Counted from the stretch's first letter, positions 27,385-37,482 are shown. The stretch: DNA of 64,000 nucleotides from Massilia pinisoli (GCF_024753285.1 NZ_JANUGW010000008.1:62001-126000); one strand, 5' to 3'. Notes: generated from the sequence alone by a model not told the origin. Translations and numbers: made by a program.

Positions 27385-28302
27385 ATGGCGCGTAAATTCG
27401 ACCACTTGTCGGATGTCGAGGTATTGCTCAGCGTGATCGAACATGGGTCGTTCAGCGCGGCGGCCGTCGTGTTGTCGACGACGGCCTCCGTGCTGAGCCG
27501 CGCCATCTCGCGGCTGGAACACCGGCTGGGCGCCCAGCTGCTGCGGCGGAGTACGCGCAGCCTGAGCCTCACCGACGCCGGCCGCCGCTACGCCGACGAG
27601 GTGCGCGCCGCGTTCGCCCAGATCGAGCAGGCGGAGCGCACGATCCGCAGCACGACGGTGCAGCTGAGCGGCAAAGTGCGCATGAGCGTGCCCACGAGCT
27701 ACGGACGGCAACGCCTGCCGCCGCTGCTGGCCGCCTATGCACGCGCCTATCCATTGGTCGAGCTCGAGGTGGACATCAGCAACCGCAACGTCGATCTGGT
27801 GGCGGAAGGGTTCGACCTCGCCATCCGCTCCGGCCCGATCCCGAGCAGCAGCATGGTGGCGCGTCCGCTCGAGGACTCGCCGCTGTGCCTCGTCGCCGCG
27901 CCGGACTATCTGGAGGCGGCGGGACCGCTGGGCGGCCTGGCCGACCTGGCGCGCGAGCGCTGCATCGCGTTCATCCGTCCCAGCACCGGCCGCGTGATCC
28001 CCTGGCATTTGCGCGACGACGGGCGCGACATCGACTGGATGCCGCCGGCGGCCGTCAGCGTGGCGACCGACGTCATGGGCGTCGTGTGGCTGGCGGAGCA
28101 GGGGATGGGCATTGCGCTGTGCCCGCGCCTGTTCGTCGAGGAGAGCCTGGCCGCCGGCCGCCTGACCGAGGTGTTGCCCGGCCTGGGCGGGCGTACGCGC
28201 ACGTTTTCTCTCGTTTATCCGGCGCACCGCAGCCTGTCGGCCGCGTCGCGCGCGCTGATCGACATGTTGGTGGCGGGCCACGTCCAGGCAAGCGCTGCCT
28301 GA
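27385..28302 (+). CDS. LysR family transcriptional regulator
   Basis: 305 residues. The N-terminal winged helix-turn-helix (about 3-62) has SFSAAAVVLSTTASVLSRAISRLE and LLRRSTRSLSLTDAGRRY; the effector-binding domain follows from about 90. The ARPLEDSPLCLVAAPDYL stretch resembles the CrgA/AaeR-like subgroup. The start at 27385 has an AAAGGTGA ribosome-binding site; an upstream in-frame ATG at 27286 overlaps the oxidoreductase start. It probably regulates the divergent nitroreductase-like gene and itself. Confidence 0.92.
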   Translation: MARKFDHLSDVEVLLSVIEHGSFSAAAVVLSTTASVLSRAISRLEHRLGAQLLRRSTRSLSLTDAGRRYADEVRAAFAQIEQAERTIRSTTVQLSGKVRMSVPTSYGRQRLPPLLAAYARAYPLVELEVDISNRNVDLVAEGFDLAIRSGPIPSSSMVARPLEDSPLCLVAAPDYLEAAGPLGGLADLARERCIAFIRPSTGRVIPWHLRDDGRDIDWMPPAAVSVATDVMGVVWLAEQGMGIALCPRLFVEESLAAGRLTEVLPGLGGRTRTFSLVYPAHRSLSAASRALIDMLVAGHVQASAA

Positions 28303-28320
28303 CGGCTCAGGCGGGGACGA

Positions 28321-29412
28321 TCACGCCGGATAGAGCGCGCCGAGGATGCGCGGTCCGGCCGCGCCGGTCACGGCCGGCAGATTGCCCGGCTGGCGCCGCA
28401 GGAAGCGGTAGCCGAGCCATGCGAACGCGAGGGCTTCCACACGGTTCGGCGCGACGCCCAGCGTGTCCGTCGATGCGACCGGCGTCTGGCCGCCGAGCGC
28501 GTCGGCGAGGTCGCGCAGCAGCACGCCGTTGTACGCGCCGCCGCCGCACACATAGACGGCCTGCGGGCTCGCTTCCGCCTGGATCGCGCGCGCGATCGAC
28601 ACGGCCGTCAGCCGGGTCAACGTGGCCTGCACGTCGGCCGGGGAAATTCCCGGCCGCTGCGCCAGCTTCGCGGCCAGCCAGTCCGCGTGGAACAGGTCGC
28701 GGCCCGTGCTCTTGGGCGGCGGTTGGCGGAAATACGGTTCGTCCAGCAGCAGGTCGAGCAGCGCCAGGTCGACCGCGCCCGTCGCGGCCCAGGCGCCGTC
28801 CTGGTCGTACGGCAAGCCCTTGTGGCGCGCGATCCACAAGTCCATCAGCACGTTGCCGGGGCCCGTGTCGTAGCCGGTCACGCGGCCGTCGCCGTGCAGC
28901 ACGCTGATGTTGCCGATGCCGCCGATGTTGACGACGACGCGCACCTGCCCCCGCTTGCCGAAGCGCGCCTCGTGGAACGCGGGCACGAGCGGGGCGCCCT
29001 GGCCGCCGGCGGCGACGTCGCGGCTGCGGAAGTCCGCGATGACGTCGATGCCGGTGAGCTCGGCCAGCAGGGCGGGGTTGTTGGTCTGGCGCGTAAAGCC
29101 CAGTTCGGGGCGGTGGCGGATCGTCTGGCCGTGCACGGCGACGGCGCGCACGGGACCCGGCGCGTTGGCCGCCAGCGCCTGCACGCACTCGGCGTAGCAG
29201 CGCGCCAGCGCGTTCGCGGCGAGCGCCTCGCGCTCCAGTTCGTTGGCGCTGGCGGCCTGCAGGGTCATCAGCTCGGCGCGCAGTTCGGCGGGAAACGACG
29301 TGAACGCGGCGTCCAGGGTGCGCATGCCGCGCCCGGAGAAGTCGGCCAGCACGCCGTCGACACCGTCCAGGCTCGTGCCGGACATCAAGCCAATGTAGAG
29401 AGTCGAAGCCAT
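28321..29412 (-). CDS. anmK: Anhydro-N-acetylmuramic acid kinase
   Basis: Cleaves and phosphorylates 1,6-anhydro-MurNAc to MurNAc-6-phosphate in recycling of peptidoglycan. 363 residues. It starts [20 protein letters not shown], the ATP-phosphate loop, then [12 protein letters not shown], a [11 protein letters not shown] motif and GYDTGPGN. The start at 29412 follows GGAAC. The neighbouring M23 endopeptidase acts on the same polymer, and this pair before tyrS is conserved in Burkholderiales. The terminator of the M23 gene lies directly ahead of its start, so it has its own promoter or relies on read-through. Confidence 0.96.
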   Translation of the reverse strand: MASTLYIGLMSGTSLDGVDGVLADFSGRGMRTLDAAFTSFPAELRAELMTLQAASANELEREALAANALARCYAECVQALAANAPGPVRAVAVHGQTIRHRPELGFTRQTNNPALLAELTGIDVIADFRSRDVAAGGQGAPLVPAFHEARFGKRGQVRVVVNIGGIGNISVLHGDGRVTGYDTGPGNVLMDLWIARHKGLPYDQDGAWAATGAVDLALLDLLLDEPYFRQPPPKSTGRDLFHADWLAAKLAQRPGISPADVQATLTRLTAVSIARAIQAEASPQAVYVCGGGAYNGVLLRDLADALGGQTPVASTDTLGVAPNRVEALAFAWLGYRFLRRQPGNLPAVTGAAGPRILGALYPA

Positions 29413-29426
29413 GTCGGTTCCAGTCC

Positions 29427-29467
29427 TAAAAAGCAAAACGCCTTGCCGGCATGCCGTGCAAGGCGTT
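29427..29467 (-). terminator. Rho-independent terminator after the M23 peptidase gene
   Basis: On the minus strand AACGCCTTGC (29467-29458) and GCAAGGCGTT (29446-29437) form a ten-pair stem with an inner CGGC/GCCG helix; T-rich sequence TTGCTTTTT follows. It lies just before the anmK start. Confidence 0.85.
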
Positions 29468-29487
29468 CATCTACCGAAGCTGACGGA

Positions 29488-30846
29488 TCAGCGTGCGGCC
29501 ATCGCGTTGCCGGCCGGCGACAGCAGCGAGAAGCGGTGCGACATCTCGGCGGCCGCCATCTTGAAGCGGTTCATTTCGCCCGGCGTCAGCGGCTGCTGCT
29601 GCAGGTTCTTCAGCGCCATCGGGTCGGTGGCGTGACCGCCGATGCGGAATTCGTAGTGCAGGTGCGGGCCCGTTGCCCAGCCCGTCGCGCCGACGTAGCC
29701 GATCACATCGCCTTGCGCCACTTTCTGGCCGCGGCGCAGGCCGCCGGCGAAGCGGCTCATGTGGCCGTACGCGGTGCTGTAGTTGGACCAGTGCTTGAGC
29801 ACGACGACGTTGCCGTAGCCGTTCTGCGTGCCGACGAAGTCGACGACGCCATCGCCCGACGCCTTGATCGGGGTGCCCAGCGGTGCCGCGAAGTCGACGC
29901 CTTCATGCTTCTTCCACACGCCGAGCACCGGATGCATGCGCATCGAGAAGCCCGACGAGATGCGGTTGAACGCCACCGGCGACTTCAGGAACGCCTTCTT
30001 CAGCGCCTTGCCGTCCAGGCTGTAGTAGCCGCCCTGGTGGCTGATGGGGTCTTCGTACCAGACGGACTGGTAAGCCACGCCGCGGTTGACGAATTCGCCG
30101 GCCAGGATGCGACCCGTGCGCACCATCTCGCCGTCCAGCCAATAGGTTTCGTAGACGACGTTGAAACGGTCGCCGCGCTTCAGGTCGCCGCGGAAGTCGA
30201 TGCTCGTCGAGAACATCTCGATGATCTGGTTGACGATGGAATCGGGGATCTGGCTGCCGTCGCTGGTGTCGTCGGTGGCGGCGTACAGCGAGCTGGTGAT
30301 GTTGCGCGAATGCATCTCGACACGGCGCTCGAGCTGGGCCGGGGCCGCGTTCGACACGAATTTGTCGCCCTTGCGGGTGACGGTGACGGTCTTGAACTCG
30401 TCCTTGTCGGCGATCGTCGCGTGCAGGCTCAGCAGTTGGCCGTTCTCGTCCGTCTCGGCCTGGATGCGCTTGCCGGTCTTGAGCGAGAGGATCGAGCGGG
30501 CGACCTTGTCGTTGCGGACGAAGGCTTGCGCTTGCTGGTCCGCGATGCCGAGACGGTTGAACACGGCGCCCAGCGAGTCGCCGGGGCGGATGCGTTCTTC
30601 GTGAATGAATTGCTGCTGGCCTTGCTGGAGGGCCGCGATCTGGTCTGCCAGGTTCGGCAGCTGCAGGTCTTGCGCCACGGATTTGACCGGCATGTCGCTG
30701 GCGTCCGGCGCGATCGGCGCGACGGCGGTGGCGCCGAATGCGCACAGTGCCAGGGCTGCGGTACCGCCGGCGACGATGCGGGTTTTGCGGCTCGTTTCAG
30801 CCAGGCCAAACCAGCGCTTGCCGGTGATTTTCTGTAATGGGTTCAT
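29488..30846 (-). CDS. M23 family peptidoglycan endopeptidase
   Basis: 452 residues, anchored by an N-terminal membrane segment (about 25-45). A LysM/OapA-like region lies at about 85-170 (IRPGDSLGAVFNRLG). The LytM/M23 domain at about 300-410 has the zinc-binding HEGVDF and HLHYEF motifs and MRMHPVLGVWKKHEG. Such enzymes cut cross-links in the wall, and MepM of E. coli has the same layout. It is divergent from tyrS and upstream of anmK, with its own terminator. The ribosome-binding site is weak. Confidence 0.94.
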   Translation of the reverse strand: MNPLQKITGKRWFGLAETSRKTRIVAGGTAALALCAFGATAVAPIAPDASDMPVKSVAQDLQLPNLADQIAALQQGQQQFIHEERIRPGDSLGAVFNRLGIADQQAQAFVRNDKVARSILSLKTGKRIQAETDENGQLLSLHATIADKDEFKTVTVTRKGDKFVSNAAPAQLERRVEMHSRNITSSLYAATDDTSDGSQIPDSIVNQIIEMFSTSIDFRGDLKRGDRFNVVYETYWLDGEMVRTGRILAGEFVNRGVAYQSVWYEDPISHQGGYYSLDGKALKKAFLKSPVAFNRISSGFSMRMHPVLGVWKKHEGVDFAAPLGTPIKASGDGVVDFVGTQNGYGNVVVLKHWSNYSTAYGHMSRFAGGLRRGQKVAQGDVIGYVGATGWATGPHLHYEFRIGGHATDPMALKNLQQQPLTPGEMNRFKMAAAEMSHRFSLLSPAGNAMAAR

Positions 30847-31006
30847 GCAATCAGTTAAAATTTACCGCTTGAACAGCCCAAGACTATTTGTGGTTTTTAT
30901 TAGTGTTGTCGTTGAAACTTTTCGTGCGGCAAGATTGACGGGATCGCGAATTATATCAAAATACCGGGTCTTACAACCGCTTTAGTCCTTTTCCTACAAA
31001 ATTTTT

Positions 31007-32281
31007 ATGACTTCTCCAGAAATTTCTGGTAATGCAAAAACAGCAACACCAGCAGCCGGCCCGGCACTCCTCCCTCTGAGCGACGCCGTCCAGGAAGCCC
31101 TCGCCATCACGAAACGCGGTGTGGACGAGCTGCTGATCGAAAGCGAATTTGCCCAGAAACTGGCGCGTTCCGAACAGAGCGGCACACCGCTGCGCATCAA
31201 GCTGGGCCTCGACCCGACGGCGCCCGACCTGCACCTGGGCCACACCGTCGTGCTGAACAAGCTGCGCCAGCTGCAAGACCTGGGCCACCAGGTGATCTTC
31301 CTCATCGGCGACTTCACATCGATGATCGGCGACCCGTCGGGCCGCAACGCCACCCGTCCGCCGCTGACCCGCGAACAGATCGAGGCGAATGCGACGACGT
31401 ACTTCAAGCAGGCGTCGCTCGTGCTCGACCCGGAGCGCACGGAAATCCGCTACAACTCCGAATGGTGCGACGCGCTGGGTGCCCGCGGCATGATCCAGCT
31501 GGCCTCGCGCTACACCGTGGCCCGCATGATGGAGCGCGACGACTTCACCAAGCGCTACAAGAGTGGGACCCCGATCTCGGTGCATGAGTTCCTTTATCCT
31601 TTGATGCAGGGCTACGATTCCGTCGCTTTGAAAGCAGACCTTGAGCTGGGTGGAACGGACCAGAAATTCAACCTGCTGGTCGGCCGCGAACTGCAAAAGG
31701 ACTACGGGCAAGAGCCGCAGTGCATCCTGACGATGCCGCTGCTGGAAGGCCTGGACGGCGTCGAGAAGATGTCGAAGTCCAAGAACAACTACATCGGCAT
31801 CACGGAACCGGCCAACACGATGTTCGGCAAGCTGATGAGCATCTCGGACGTCATGATGTGGAAGTACTACGAGCTGCTGTCGTTCCGCTCGATCCAGGAC
31901 CTGGCCGCATTGAAGGCGGAGGTCGAAGGCGGCCGCAACCCGCGCGATGCGAAGGTCGCGCTGGCGCAGGAGATCGTCGCCCGCTTCCACTCGCAGCAGG
32001 CGGCCGACGATGCGCTGGCCGACTTCGTCAACCGCTCCAAGGGCGGCATTCCGGACGACGTGCCGGAAGTGGCCGTGTCCGGCGCGCCACTGGGCCTGCC
32101 GCAACTGCTGCGCCAGGCCGGCCTGTGCGCGTCCAGCTCGGAAGCCATGCGCATGGTCGACCAGGGAGGCGTGCGCATCGACGGCGCCGTCGTCTCCGAC
32201 AAGGCGTTGCAGGTCCAGGCCGGCACGTTCGTATTGCAAGTGGGCAAGCGCAAGTTCGCCCGCATTACACTGTCGGCATGA
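31007..32281 (+). CDS. tyrS: Tyrosyl-tRNA synthetase
   Basis: Charges tRNA-Tyr. 424 residues. Class I signatures are HLGH (76-79) and KMSKS (254-258), the latter typical of TyrZ-type enzymes; a C-terminal S4-like RNA-binding domain starts at about 355 with [22 protein letters not shown]. No clear Shine-Dalgarno sequence precedes the ATG; the upstream region is unusually AT-rich. The stop overlaps the dtd start as ATGA, which couples aminoacylation with removal of D-Tyr from tRNA. Confidence 0.97.
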   Translation: MTSPEISGNAKTATPAAGPALLPLSDAVQEALAITKRGVDELLIESEFAQKLARSEQSGTPLRIKLGLDPTAPDLHLGHTVVLNKLRQLQDLGHQVIFLIGDFTSMIGDPSGRNATRPPLTREQIEANATTYFKQASLVLDPERTEIRYNSEWCDALGARGMIQLASRYTVARMMERDDFTKRYKSGTPISVHEFLYPLMQGYDSVALKADLELGGTDQKFNLLVGRELQKDYGQEPQCILTMPLLEGLDGVEKMSKSKNNYIGITEPANTMFGKLMSISDVMMWKYYELLSFRSIQDLAALKAEVEGGRNPRDAKVALAQEIVARFHSQQAADDALADFVNRSKGGIPDDVPEVAVSGAPLGLPQLLRQAGLCASSSEAMRMVDQGGVRIDGAVVSDKALQVQAGTFVLQVGKRKFARITLSA

Positions 32282-32736
32282 TCGGCCTGCTGCAGCGGGT
32301 CAGCGAGGCCAGCGTGACGGTCGACGGCGAAGTCGTCGGCCGCATCGGCCGCGGGCTGATGGTGCTCGTGTGCGCGGAAAAGGGCGACACGGAACGGGAA
32401 GCGGACGCACTGCTCGCGAAGCTGCTGACCTACCGCGTGTTTTCCGACGACGCCGGCAAGATGAACCGCAGCGTGACGGACGTCGCGGGCGGCCTGCTGC
32501 TCGTGCCGCAGTTCACCTTGGCTGCCGACACCCGGTCCGGCACCCGGCCGTCGTTCTCGCCGGCCGCCGCGCCCGACGACGGGCGCCGGCTGTTCGACCA
32601 TGTCGTGCGCCAGGCGCGCGAACGTCACGGTATCGTCGAAACGGGTCGTTTCGGCGCCGACATGCAAGTGGCGCTGACCAACGACGGACCGGTGACATTC
32701 TGGCTTCGTATTGATCCACCCCGTATTGCAGCGTGA
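32278..32736 (+). CDS. dtd: D-aminoacyl-tRNA deacylase
   Basis: 152 residues. Hydrolyses D-amino acids, notably D-Tyr, from tRNA. It starts [20 protein letters not shown] and includes [16 protein letters not shown] and SFSPAAAP, while NDGPVTFWL carries the Gly-Pro motif that excludes L-substrates. It overlaps the tyrS stop by four bases, a clear functional pair. Confidence 0.96.
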   Translation: MIGLLQRVSEASVTVDGEVVGRIGRGLMVLVCAEKGDTEREADALLAKLLTYRVFSDDAGKMNRSVTDVAGGLLLVPQFTLAADTRSGTRPSFSPAAAPDDGRRLFDHVVRQARERHGIVETGRFGADMQVALTNDGPVTFWLRIDPPRIAA

Positions 32737-32797
32737 AACGCGAAACCGCGCGCCGCGGCGGCAGTCTTACGGACAGTGGATGGCAGGGAGAAACGAC

Positions 32798-33472
32798 ATG
32801 AAAATCTGGAGCGATTCCTTTATCGAGGGCGACATGATTCCGCCCAGGTGCGCGTTCGCCGAGATGGATCCCGGCAGCCACATCAAGCTGTCGAGCAACC
32901 GCAGCCCGCACATCGCGTGGGACGACGTGCCGGCGGGCACGCAGTCGCTCGTGCTGTTCATGCACGACCTCGACGTCCCGTCCGACGGCAGCGACGTCAA
33001 CCAGGAAGGGCGGACAGTGCCCGACGCGCTGCCGCGCACGGATTTCTATCACTGGACGCTCGTCGACATCCCCGTCTGCCTGAAGTCTTTCGCCGAAGGC
33101 AAGTTCTCCGACATGGTCACGCCGGGCGGCAAGAGCGGCCCGCTCGTGCCGTTCACGATCAAGAACGGTACCGAGCACCAGTTGCGTCACGGCATCAACG
33201 ACTACACGGGCTGGTTCGCGAACGATCCCGACATGGCTGGCGAATACTATGGCTACGACGGCCCGTGCCCGCCGTGGAACGACGAGCGGGTGCACACCTA
33301 CGTCTTCACGCTGTACGCCCTCGACATTCCCCGGCTGCCGCTGGAAGGCCGCTTCACCGGCAAGGAAGCGCGCCTGGCCATCACGGGGCACATCCTGGAC
33401 GAGGCGAAGATCTTCGGCGTGTACACGCTCAATCCCGACGTGGCGGGCAACCTGATCGGTCAGCCATCCTGA
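32798..33472 (+). CDS. YbhB/YbcL-like phosphatidylethanolamine-binding family protein
   Basis: 224 residues of the PEBP family. SSNRSPHIAWDDVP and LVLFMHDLDVPSDG match the ligand pocket strands; DFYHWTLVDIP and YGYDGPCPPWNDERVHTYVFTLYALD include the conserved HxYxFxL-type region. No signal peptide. The start at 32798 has GGGAG as ribosome-binding site. The cellular role of bacterial PEBP proteins is not settled. It lies between dtd and the phosphoglycerate-mutase-like gene. Confidence 0.9.
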   Translation: MKIWSDSFIEGDMIPPRCAFAEMDPGSHIKLSSNRSPHIAWDDVPAGTQSLVLFMHDLDVPSDGSDVNQEGRTVPDALPRTDFYHWTLVDIPVCLKSFAEGKFSDMVTPGGKSGPLVPFTIKNGTEHQLRHGINDYTGWFANDPDMAGEYYGYDGPCPPWNDERVHTYVFTLYALDIPRLPLEGRFTGKEARLAITGHILDEAKIFGVYTLNPDVAGNLIGQPS

Positions 33473-33521
33473 CCGGTTTATCTTTTACCGACCGCTCCGC
33501 ACGCCGGGGCGGCGCATCCGC

Positions 33522-34190
33522 ATGACGACAACGAACGCAGCCCCCACCGATATCCTTTTGATCCGCCACGGCGAGACGGCATGGAACGCCGAACGCCGCC
33601 TGCAAGGCCACCTGGACATTCCGCTGAACGACGAAGGCGAACGCCAGGCGGCGCTGCTGGCCGGTGCGCTGGCGGCGGAAACCATCGACGTGCTCGTCGC
33701 GAGCGACCTGAAGCGGGCGCGCCAGACCGCGCAGGCCGTGGCCGACCGGCGCGGCCTGGCGCTGGCGATCGAGCCGGCGTTGCGCGAGCGCGGCTATGGC
33801 GGCTTCGAAGGCTTGCTGTACAGCGAGATCGAGCAGCGCTTCCCGCGCGAGTTCGCCGCATGGCAGGCGCGCGACGTCGACGCCCAGCTGCCGCCCGGCC
33901 GCAACGTGGGCGAGAGCTTCCGCGCTTTCTTCGACCGTGCCACGGGCGCCATCCTTGCGCTGGCGGGCGCGCACCCCGGCAAGACGATCGCGCTCGTCGC
34001 GCATGGCGGCGTGCTGGAATGCGCGTACCGTCTGGCGCTCGGCCTGTCTCTGGAAACCCCGCGCGACTTCAAGGTCTACAACGCGAGCGTCAACCGTTTC
34101 CGCTTCGATCCGGCCACGCAGACGCTCGCATTGCGCAGTTGGGGCGAGGTCGACCATTTGCGTCCGGCCGTGCTGGACGAACTTCCTTGA
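33522..34190 (+). CDS. Histidine phosphatase (phosphoglycerate mutase-like)
   Basis: 222 residues. The catalytic RHGET is at about 15-19, LRERGYGGFEG gives the acid, and LVAHGGVLE the second His, the usual pattern of cofactor-dependent mutase/phosphatases. Many GpmB-named proteins of this size are phosphatases rather than mutases, so I avoid a specific name. It follows dtd and the PEBP gene and precedes dusB, the order known from Burkholderiales. Confidence 0.9.
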   Translation: MTTTNAAPTDILLIRHGETAWNAERRLQGHLDIPLNDEGERQAALLAGALAAETIDVLVASDLKRARQTAQAVADRRGLALAIEPALRERGYGGFEGLLYSEIEQRFPREFAAWQARDVDAQLPPGRNVGESFRAFFDRATGAILALAGAHPGKTIALVAHGGVLECAYRLALGLSLETPRDFKVYNASVNRFRFDPATQTLALRSWGEVDHLRPAVLDELP

Positions 34191-34279
34191 CCGTACTGGT
34201 GCGATTGGCAAGCCTTTTCTGGCGCGTGCGCAACAATTCAGTAAAAAAAATCTGCTGATAAATTGAGCAGCGGTTCGGG

Positions 34280-34285
34280 TAAAAT
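34280..34285 (+). promoter_or_regulatory. Candidate -10 box for dusB-fis
   Basis: TAAAAT in an AT-rich strip (about 34230-34290), 34 bases before dusB. The -35 is poor, and the AT-rich stretch could take up Fis or another nucleoid protein, as in enterobacterial dusB-fis autoregulation. The gap is otherwise empty. Confidence 0.35.
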
Positions 34286-34319
34286 AGCGAGTTCCCGACG
34301 CTTCCCATGATTTTCTGCC

Positions 34320-35342
34320 GTGCAAATTGGTCCATATACGCTGCGCAATAATGTCTTCGTTGCCCCGATGGCCGGGGTGACCGACCGTCCGTTCCGCCAG
34401 CTGTGCAAGCAGCTGGGCGCGGGCTACGCGGTGTCCGAGATGGCGGCATCGAATCCCCGACTGTGGGCCAGCGAGAAGAGTTCGCGGCGCACGGACCATG
34501 CGGGCGAGATGGAGCCGAAAGCCGTGCAGATCGCGGGCGCGGACCCGCATGACCTGGCCGAATGCGCGAAGTTCAACGTCGACCGCGGCGCCCAGATCAT
34601 CGACATCAACATGGGGTGCCCCGTCAAGAAGGTGTGCAACAACTGGTGCGGCTCGGCGCTGCTGCAGCACGAAGACCTCGTCCAGCGCATCCTGGATGCC
34701 GTCGTGAACGCCGTCGACGTGCCCGTCACCCTGAAATTCCGCACCGGCTGGGATCGCCAAAACAAGAACGCGCTGACGATCGCCCGGATGGCCGAGGACG
34801 CCGGCATCGCCATGCTGACCCTGCACGGCCGCACCCGCGCCGACGGCTACAAGGGCGAGGCGGAATACGAGACCATCGCGGCCGTCAAGGCGGCCGTCAA
34901 CATCCCCGTCGTGGCCAACGGCGACATCACGACGCCCGACAAGGCGAAGTTCGTGCTGGACTACACGGGCGCCGACGCCGTGATGATCGGCCGCGCCGCG
35001 CAGGGCCGTCCATGGATCTGTCGCGAAATCGATTACTACCTGCGCACGGGCGAGTATCTGCCGCCGCCGCTCGTCGACGAGGTGCGCGCGCTGATGAACG
35101 AACACCTGCCGGCCCACTACGCGTTCTACGGCGAATACCTGGGCGTGCGCACGGCGCGCAAGCACATCGGCTGGTATGTCGAAGACTTGCCCGGCGGCGA
35201 GGAATTCCGCCAGCGCATGAACCGTCTGGAATCGACTGCCGAACAATTGGCCGCGGTCGATGAGTTTTTTAAATCACAACATCGGTACGGCGAGCGGTTA
35301 CAATACCGGCCCGCGCATGTCGATGCCGCGATTGCCGCCTAA
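34320..35342 (+). CDS. dusB: tRNA-dihydrouridine synthase B
   Basis: FMN enzyme that reduces specific uridines in tRNA to dihydrouridine. 340 residues with a GTG start at 34320. MAGVTDRPFR lies at about residue 17, DINMGCPVKKVCNNWCGSAL near 95 includes the catalytic Cys, and LTLHGRTR near 165 and GDITTPDKA near 200 bind FMN. The fis gene follows after 77 bases; dusB-fis is a widely conserved operon in gamma- and betaproteobacteria. Confidence 0.96.
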   Translation: MQIGPYTLRNNVFVAPMAGVTDRPFRQLCKQLGAGYAVSEMAASNPRLWASEKSSRRTDHAGEMEPKAVQIAGADPHDLAECAKFNVDRGAQIIDINMGCPVKKVCNNWCGSALLQHEDLVQRILDAVVNAVDVPVTLKFRTGWDRQNKNALTIARMAEDAGIAMLTLHGRTRADGYKGEAEYETIAAVKAAVNIPVVANGDITTPDKAKFVLDYTGADAVMIGRAAQGRPWICREIDYYLRTGEYLPPPLVDEVRALMNEHLPAHYAFYGEYLGVRTARKHIGWYVEDLPGGEEFRQRMNRLESTAEQLAAVDEFFKSQHRYGERLQYRPAHVDAAIAA

Positions 35343-35419
35343 AAGATAGTCAAAATAATAAGAACGTCGGAGACAAACGCTGCCACAAGCAGCATTTAAC
35401 CAGGATGAAGCTGTAGACC

Positions 35420-35653
35420 ATGAGCAAAGAAAGTATCCAGGAAGTCGTTCAGAAAAGCCTCGAAGACTATTTCAACGACCTGGGCGAGCAAAAACCGACG
35501 AACATCTACGACATGATGCTGCTGACCGTCGAAAAGCCGATCCTGCAGGTGGTGATGACGCGGGCGGAAGGCAATCAGTCGCATGCGGCCCAGATGCTGG
35601 GCATTAATCGCAATACGTTGCGCAAGAAGTTGCAGGAGCACGGGCTGCTGTAA
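35420..35653 (+). CDS. fis: DNA-binding protein Fis
   Basis: 77 residues, the short betaproteobacterial form. The C-terminal helix-turn-helix [20 protein letters not shown] is close to the consensus. Fis bends DNA and shapes nucleoid structure and stable RNA promoters. It is cotranscribed with dusB upstream and followed by purH after 95 bases. No terminator is visible between fis and purH. Confidence 0.97.
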   Translation: MSKESIQEVVQKSLEDYFNDLGEQKPTNIYDMMLLTVEKPILQVVMTRAEGNQSHAAQMLGINRNTLRKKLQEHGLL

Positions 35654-35748
35654 GCCGCCGGCGGAGGGGCCGGGGCGTGCAGGTGTGCGTCGGGCCCTTT
35701 GTCCGGCGCGCGCGAGCCCGTCCAGAATTTTTTCAACAGGCCACTCCC

Positions 35749-37335
35749 ATGATCAAACAAGCACTCATCTCCGTTTCCGATAAAACCGGCGTCCTCGATT
35801 TCGCGCGCGCGCTGTCCGCCCTCGGCGTGAACATCCTGTCCACCGGCGGCACCGCCAAACTGCTGCAGGACAATGGCGTGCCGGTCACCGAAGTCGCCGA
35901 CTACACGGGCTTCCCGGAAATGCTCGATGGCCGCGTCAAGACGCTGCATCCGAAAGTGCACGGCGGCATCCTGGCCCGCCGCGATTTCCCGGAGCACGTC
36001 GCCAAGCTGGAAGAGCACGGCATCCCGGAAATCGACATGGTGGTGGTGAACCTGTATCCGTTCCAGGCGACCGTGGCCAAAGAGCAATGCTCGCTGGAAG
36101 ACGCGATCGAGAACATCGACATCGGCGGCCCGACCATGCTGCGTTCGGCCGCGAAGAACCATCGTGACGTCGTCGTCATCGTCGACCCGGCCGACTACGG
36201 TCCGGTGCTGGCGGAGATGAAGGGCACCGGCGAGGCCGCCGGCAGCGTCGGTTACGAAACCAAATTCCGCCTGGCCAAGAAAGTGTTCGCGCACACGGCG
36301 CAATACGATGCCGCCATCACGAACTACCTGACGAGCCTCGGCCCGGACAAGGACCACACGAACCGCGCCGCCTACCCGCAGACGCTGAACCTGCACTTCG
36401 AAAAAGTCCAGGACATGCGCTACGGCGAAAACCCGCACCAGACGGCCGCGTTCTACCGCGACCTCGTGCCGGCGGCCGGCAGCCTGGCCAACTACCGCCA
36501 GCTGCAGGGCAAGGAACTGTCGTACAACAATATCGCCGACGCTGACGCGGCATGGGAATGCGTCAAGTCGATGAAAGGCTTCAACATGCCGGCCGGCTGC
36601 GTGATCATCAAGCACGCGAACCCGTGCGGCGTGGCGATCGGCGCCGATGCGCTGGACGCCTACCAGCGCGCGCTGAAGACGGATCCGACGTCCGCGTTCG
36701 GCGGCATCATCGCCTTCAACGTGCCGGTCGACGGCCCGGCCGCGGAAGCCGTCGCCAAGCTGTTCGTGGAAGTGCTGATCGCGCCGGCGTTCACGGCGGA
36801 AGCCCTGCAGATCATGTCGGCGAAGCAGAACGTGCGCCTGCTGGAAATCGCCCTCGGTGACGGCCAGAACGTGTACGACGTCAAGCGCGTGGGCGGCGGC
36901 CTGCTCGTGCAATCGCCGGACGCGAAAGACGTCGGCCTCGGCGACCTGCGCGTCGTGACGAAGTTGCAGCCGACCCAGCAGCAGATGCAGGACCTGATGT
37001 TCGCATGGCGCGTGGCCAAGTACGTGAAGTCGAACGCGATCGTGTTCTGCGCCGGCGGCATGACCCTCGGCGTGGGTGCCGGCCAGATGAGCCGCATCGA
37101 TTCCGCACGCATCGCCTCGATCAAGGCGCAGAACGCGGGCCTGTCGCTGGTAGGCTCGGCGGTCGCGTCGGACGCGTTCTTCCCATTCCGTGACGGCCTC
37201 GACGTCGTCGTCGACGCGGGCGCGACCTGCGTCATCCACCCGGGCGGCTCGATGCGCGACCAGGAAGTGATCGATGCGGCGGATGAACGCGGCGTGGTCA
37301 TGCTGTACACTGGCACGCGTCACTTCCGCCATTAA
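35749..37335 (+). CDS. purH: Bifunctional AICAR transformylase/IMP cyclohydrolase
   Basis: Catalyses the last two steps of IMP synthesis. 528 residues. The N-terminal cyclohydrolase (MGS-like) starts [14 protein letters not shown] and includes STGGTAK and [13 protein letters not shown]; the C-terminal transformylase has [13 protein letters not shown] near 225, KHANPCG near 285 and ends with TGTRHFRH. The start at 35749 follows AGG; a longer frame from 35677 adds residues unlike the family. A pair of palindromic repeats follows. Confidence 0.97.
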   Translation: MIKQALISVSDKTGVLDFARALSALGVNILSTGGTAKLLQDNGVPVTEVADYTGFPEMLDGRVKTLHPKVHGGILARRDFPEHVAKLEEHGIPEIDMVVVNLYPFQATVAKEQCSLEDAIENIDIGGPTMLRSAAKNHRDVVVIVDPADYGPVLAEMKGTGEAAGSVGYETKFRLAKKVFAHTAQYDAAITNYLTSLGPDKDHTNRAAYPQTLNLHFEKVQDMRYGENPHQTAAFYRDLVPAAGSLANYRQLQGKELSYNNIADADAAWECVKSMKGFNMPAGCVIIKHANPCGVAIGADALDAYQRALKTDPTSAFGGIIAFNVPVDGPAAEAVAKLFVEVLIAPAFTAEALQIMSAKQNVRLLEIALGDGQNVYDVKRVGGGLLVQSPDAKDVGLGDLRVVTKLQPTQQQMQDLMFAWRVAKYVKSNAIVFCAGGMTLGVGAGQMSRIDSARIASIKAQNAGLSLVGSAVASDAFFPFRDGLDVVVDAGATCVIHPGGSMRDQEVIDAADERGVVMLYTGTRHFRH

Positions 37336-37338
37336 TCG

Positions 37339-37441
37339 GTAGGGTGGGCGGCTTGCCGCCCACGCGTCCAACCGGCGTTGGTTGACCGTGCGATGTGCAT
37401 GTGTCGCCTGAACGCGTGGACGGCGGAGCCGTCCACCCTAC
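37339..37441. repeat. Paired extragenic palindromes, GTAGGGTGGACGG family, copy 2
   Basis: The left unit GGTAGGGTGGGCGGC, TT, GCCGCCCACGCG (stem 37344-37363) and the right unit GTGGACGGC, GGA, GCCGTCCACCCTAC (37416-37441) face each other. It lies between purH and the ruvC regulatory region. Confidence 0.85.
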
Positions 37442-37466
37442 GGAAGCGGCATAATGTTGCCGCTAC

Positions 37467-37482
37467 CTGTGTTTTTGCACAG
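37467..37482 (+). promoter_or_regulatory. LexA (SOS) box before ruvC
   Basis: CTGTGTTTTTGCACAG fits CTG-N10-CAG, 42 bases before the ruvC start. A TATAAC at 37511-37516 may be the -10 box. The ruv genes are SOS-controlled in E. coli, which supports the site. Confidence 0.7.

Noticed and set aside
34230..34290. Terminator after the phosphatase gene
   Set aside because: The short CTGCT/AGCAG stem is preceded by an A run, not followed by a T run on the coding strand; it is better read as an AT-rich promoter region.
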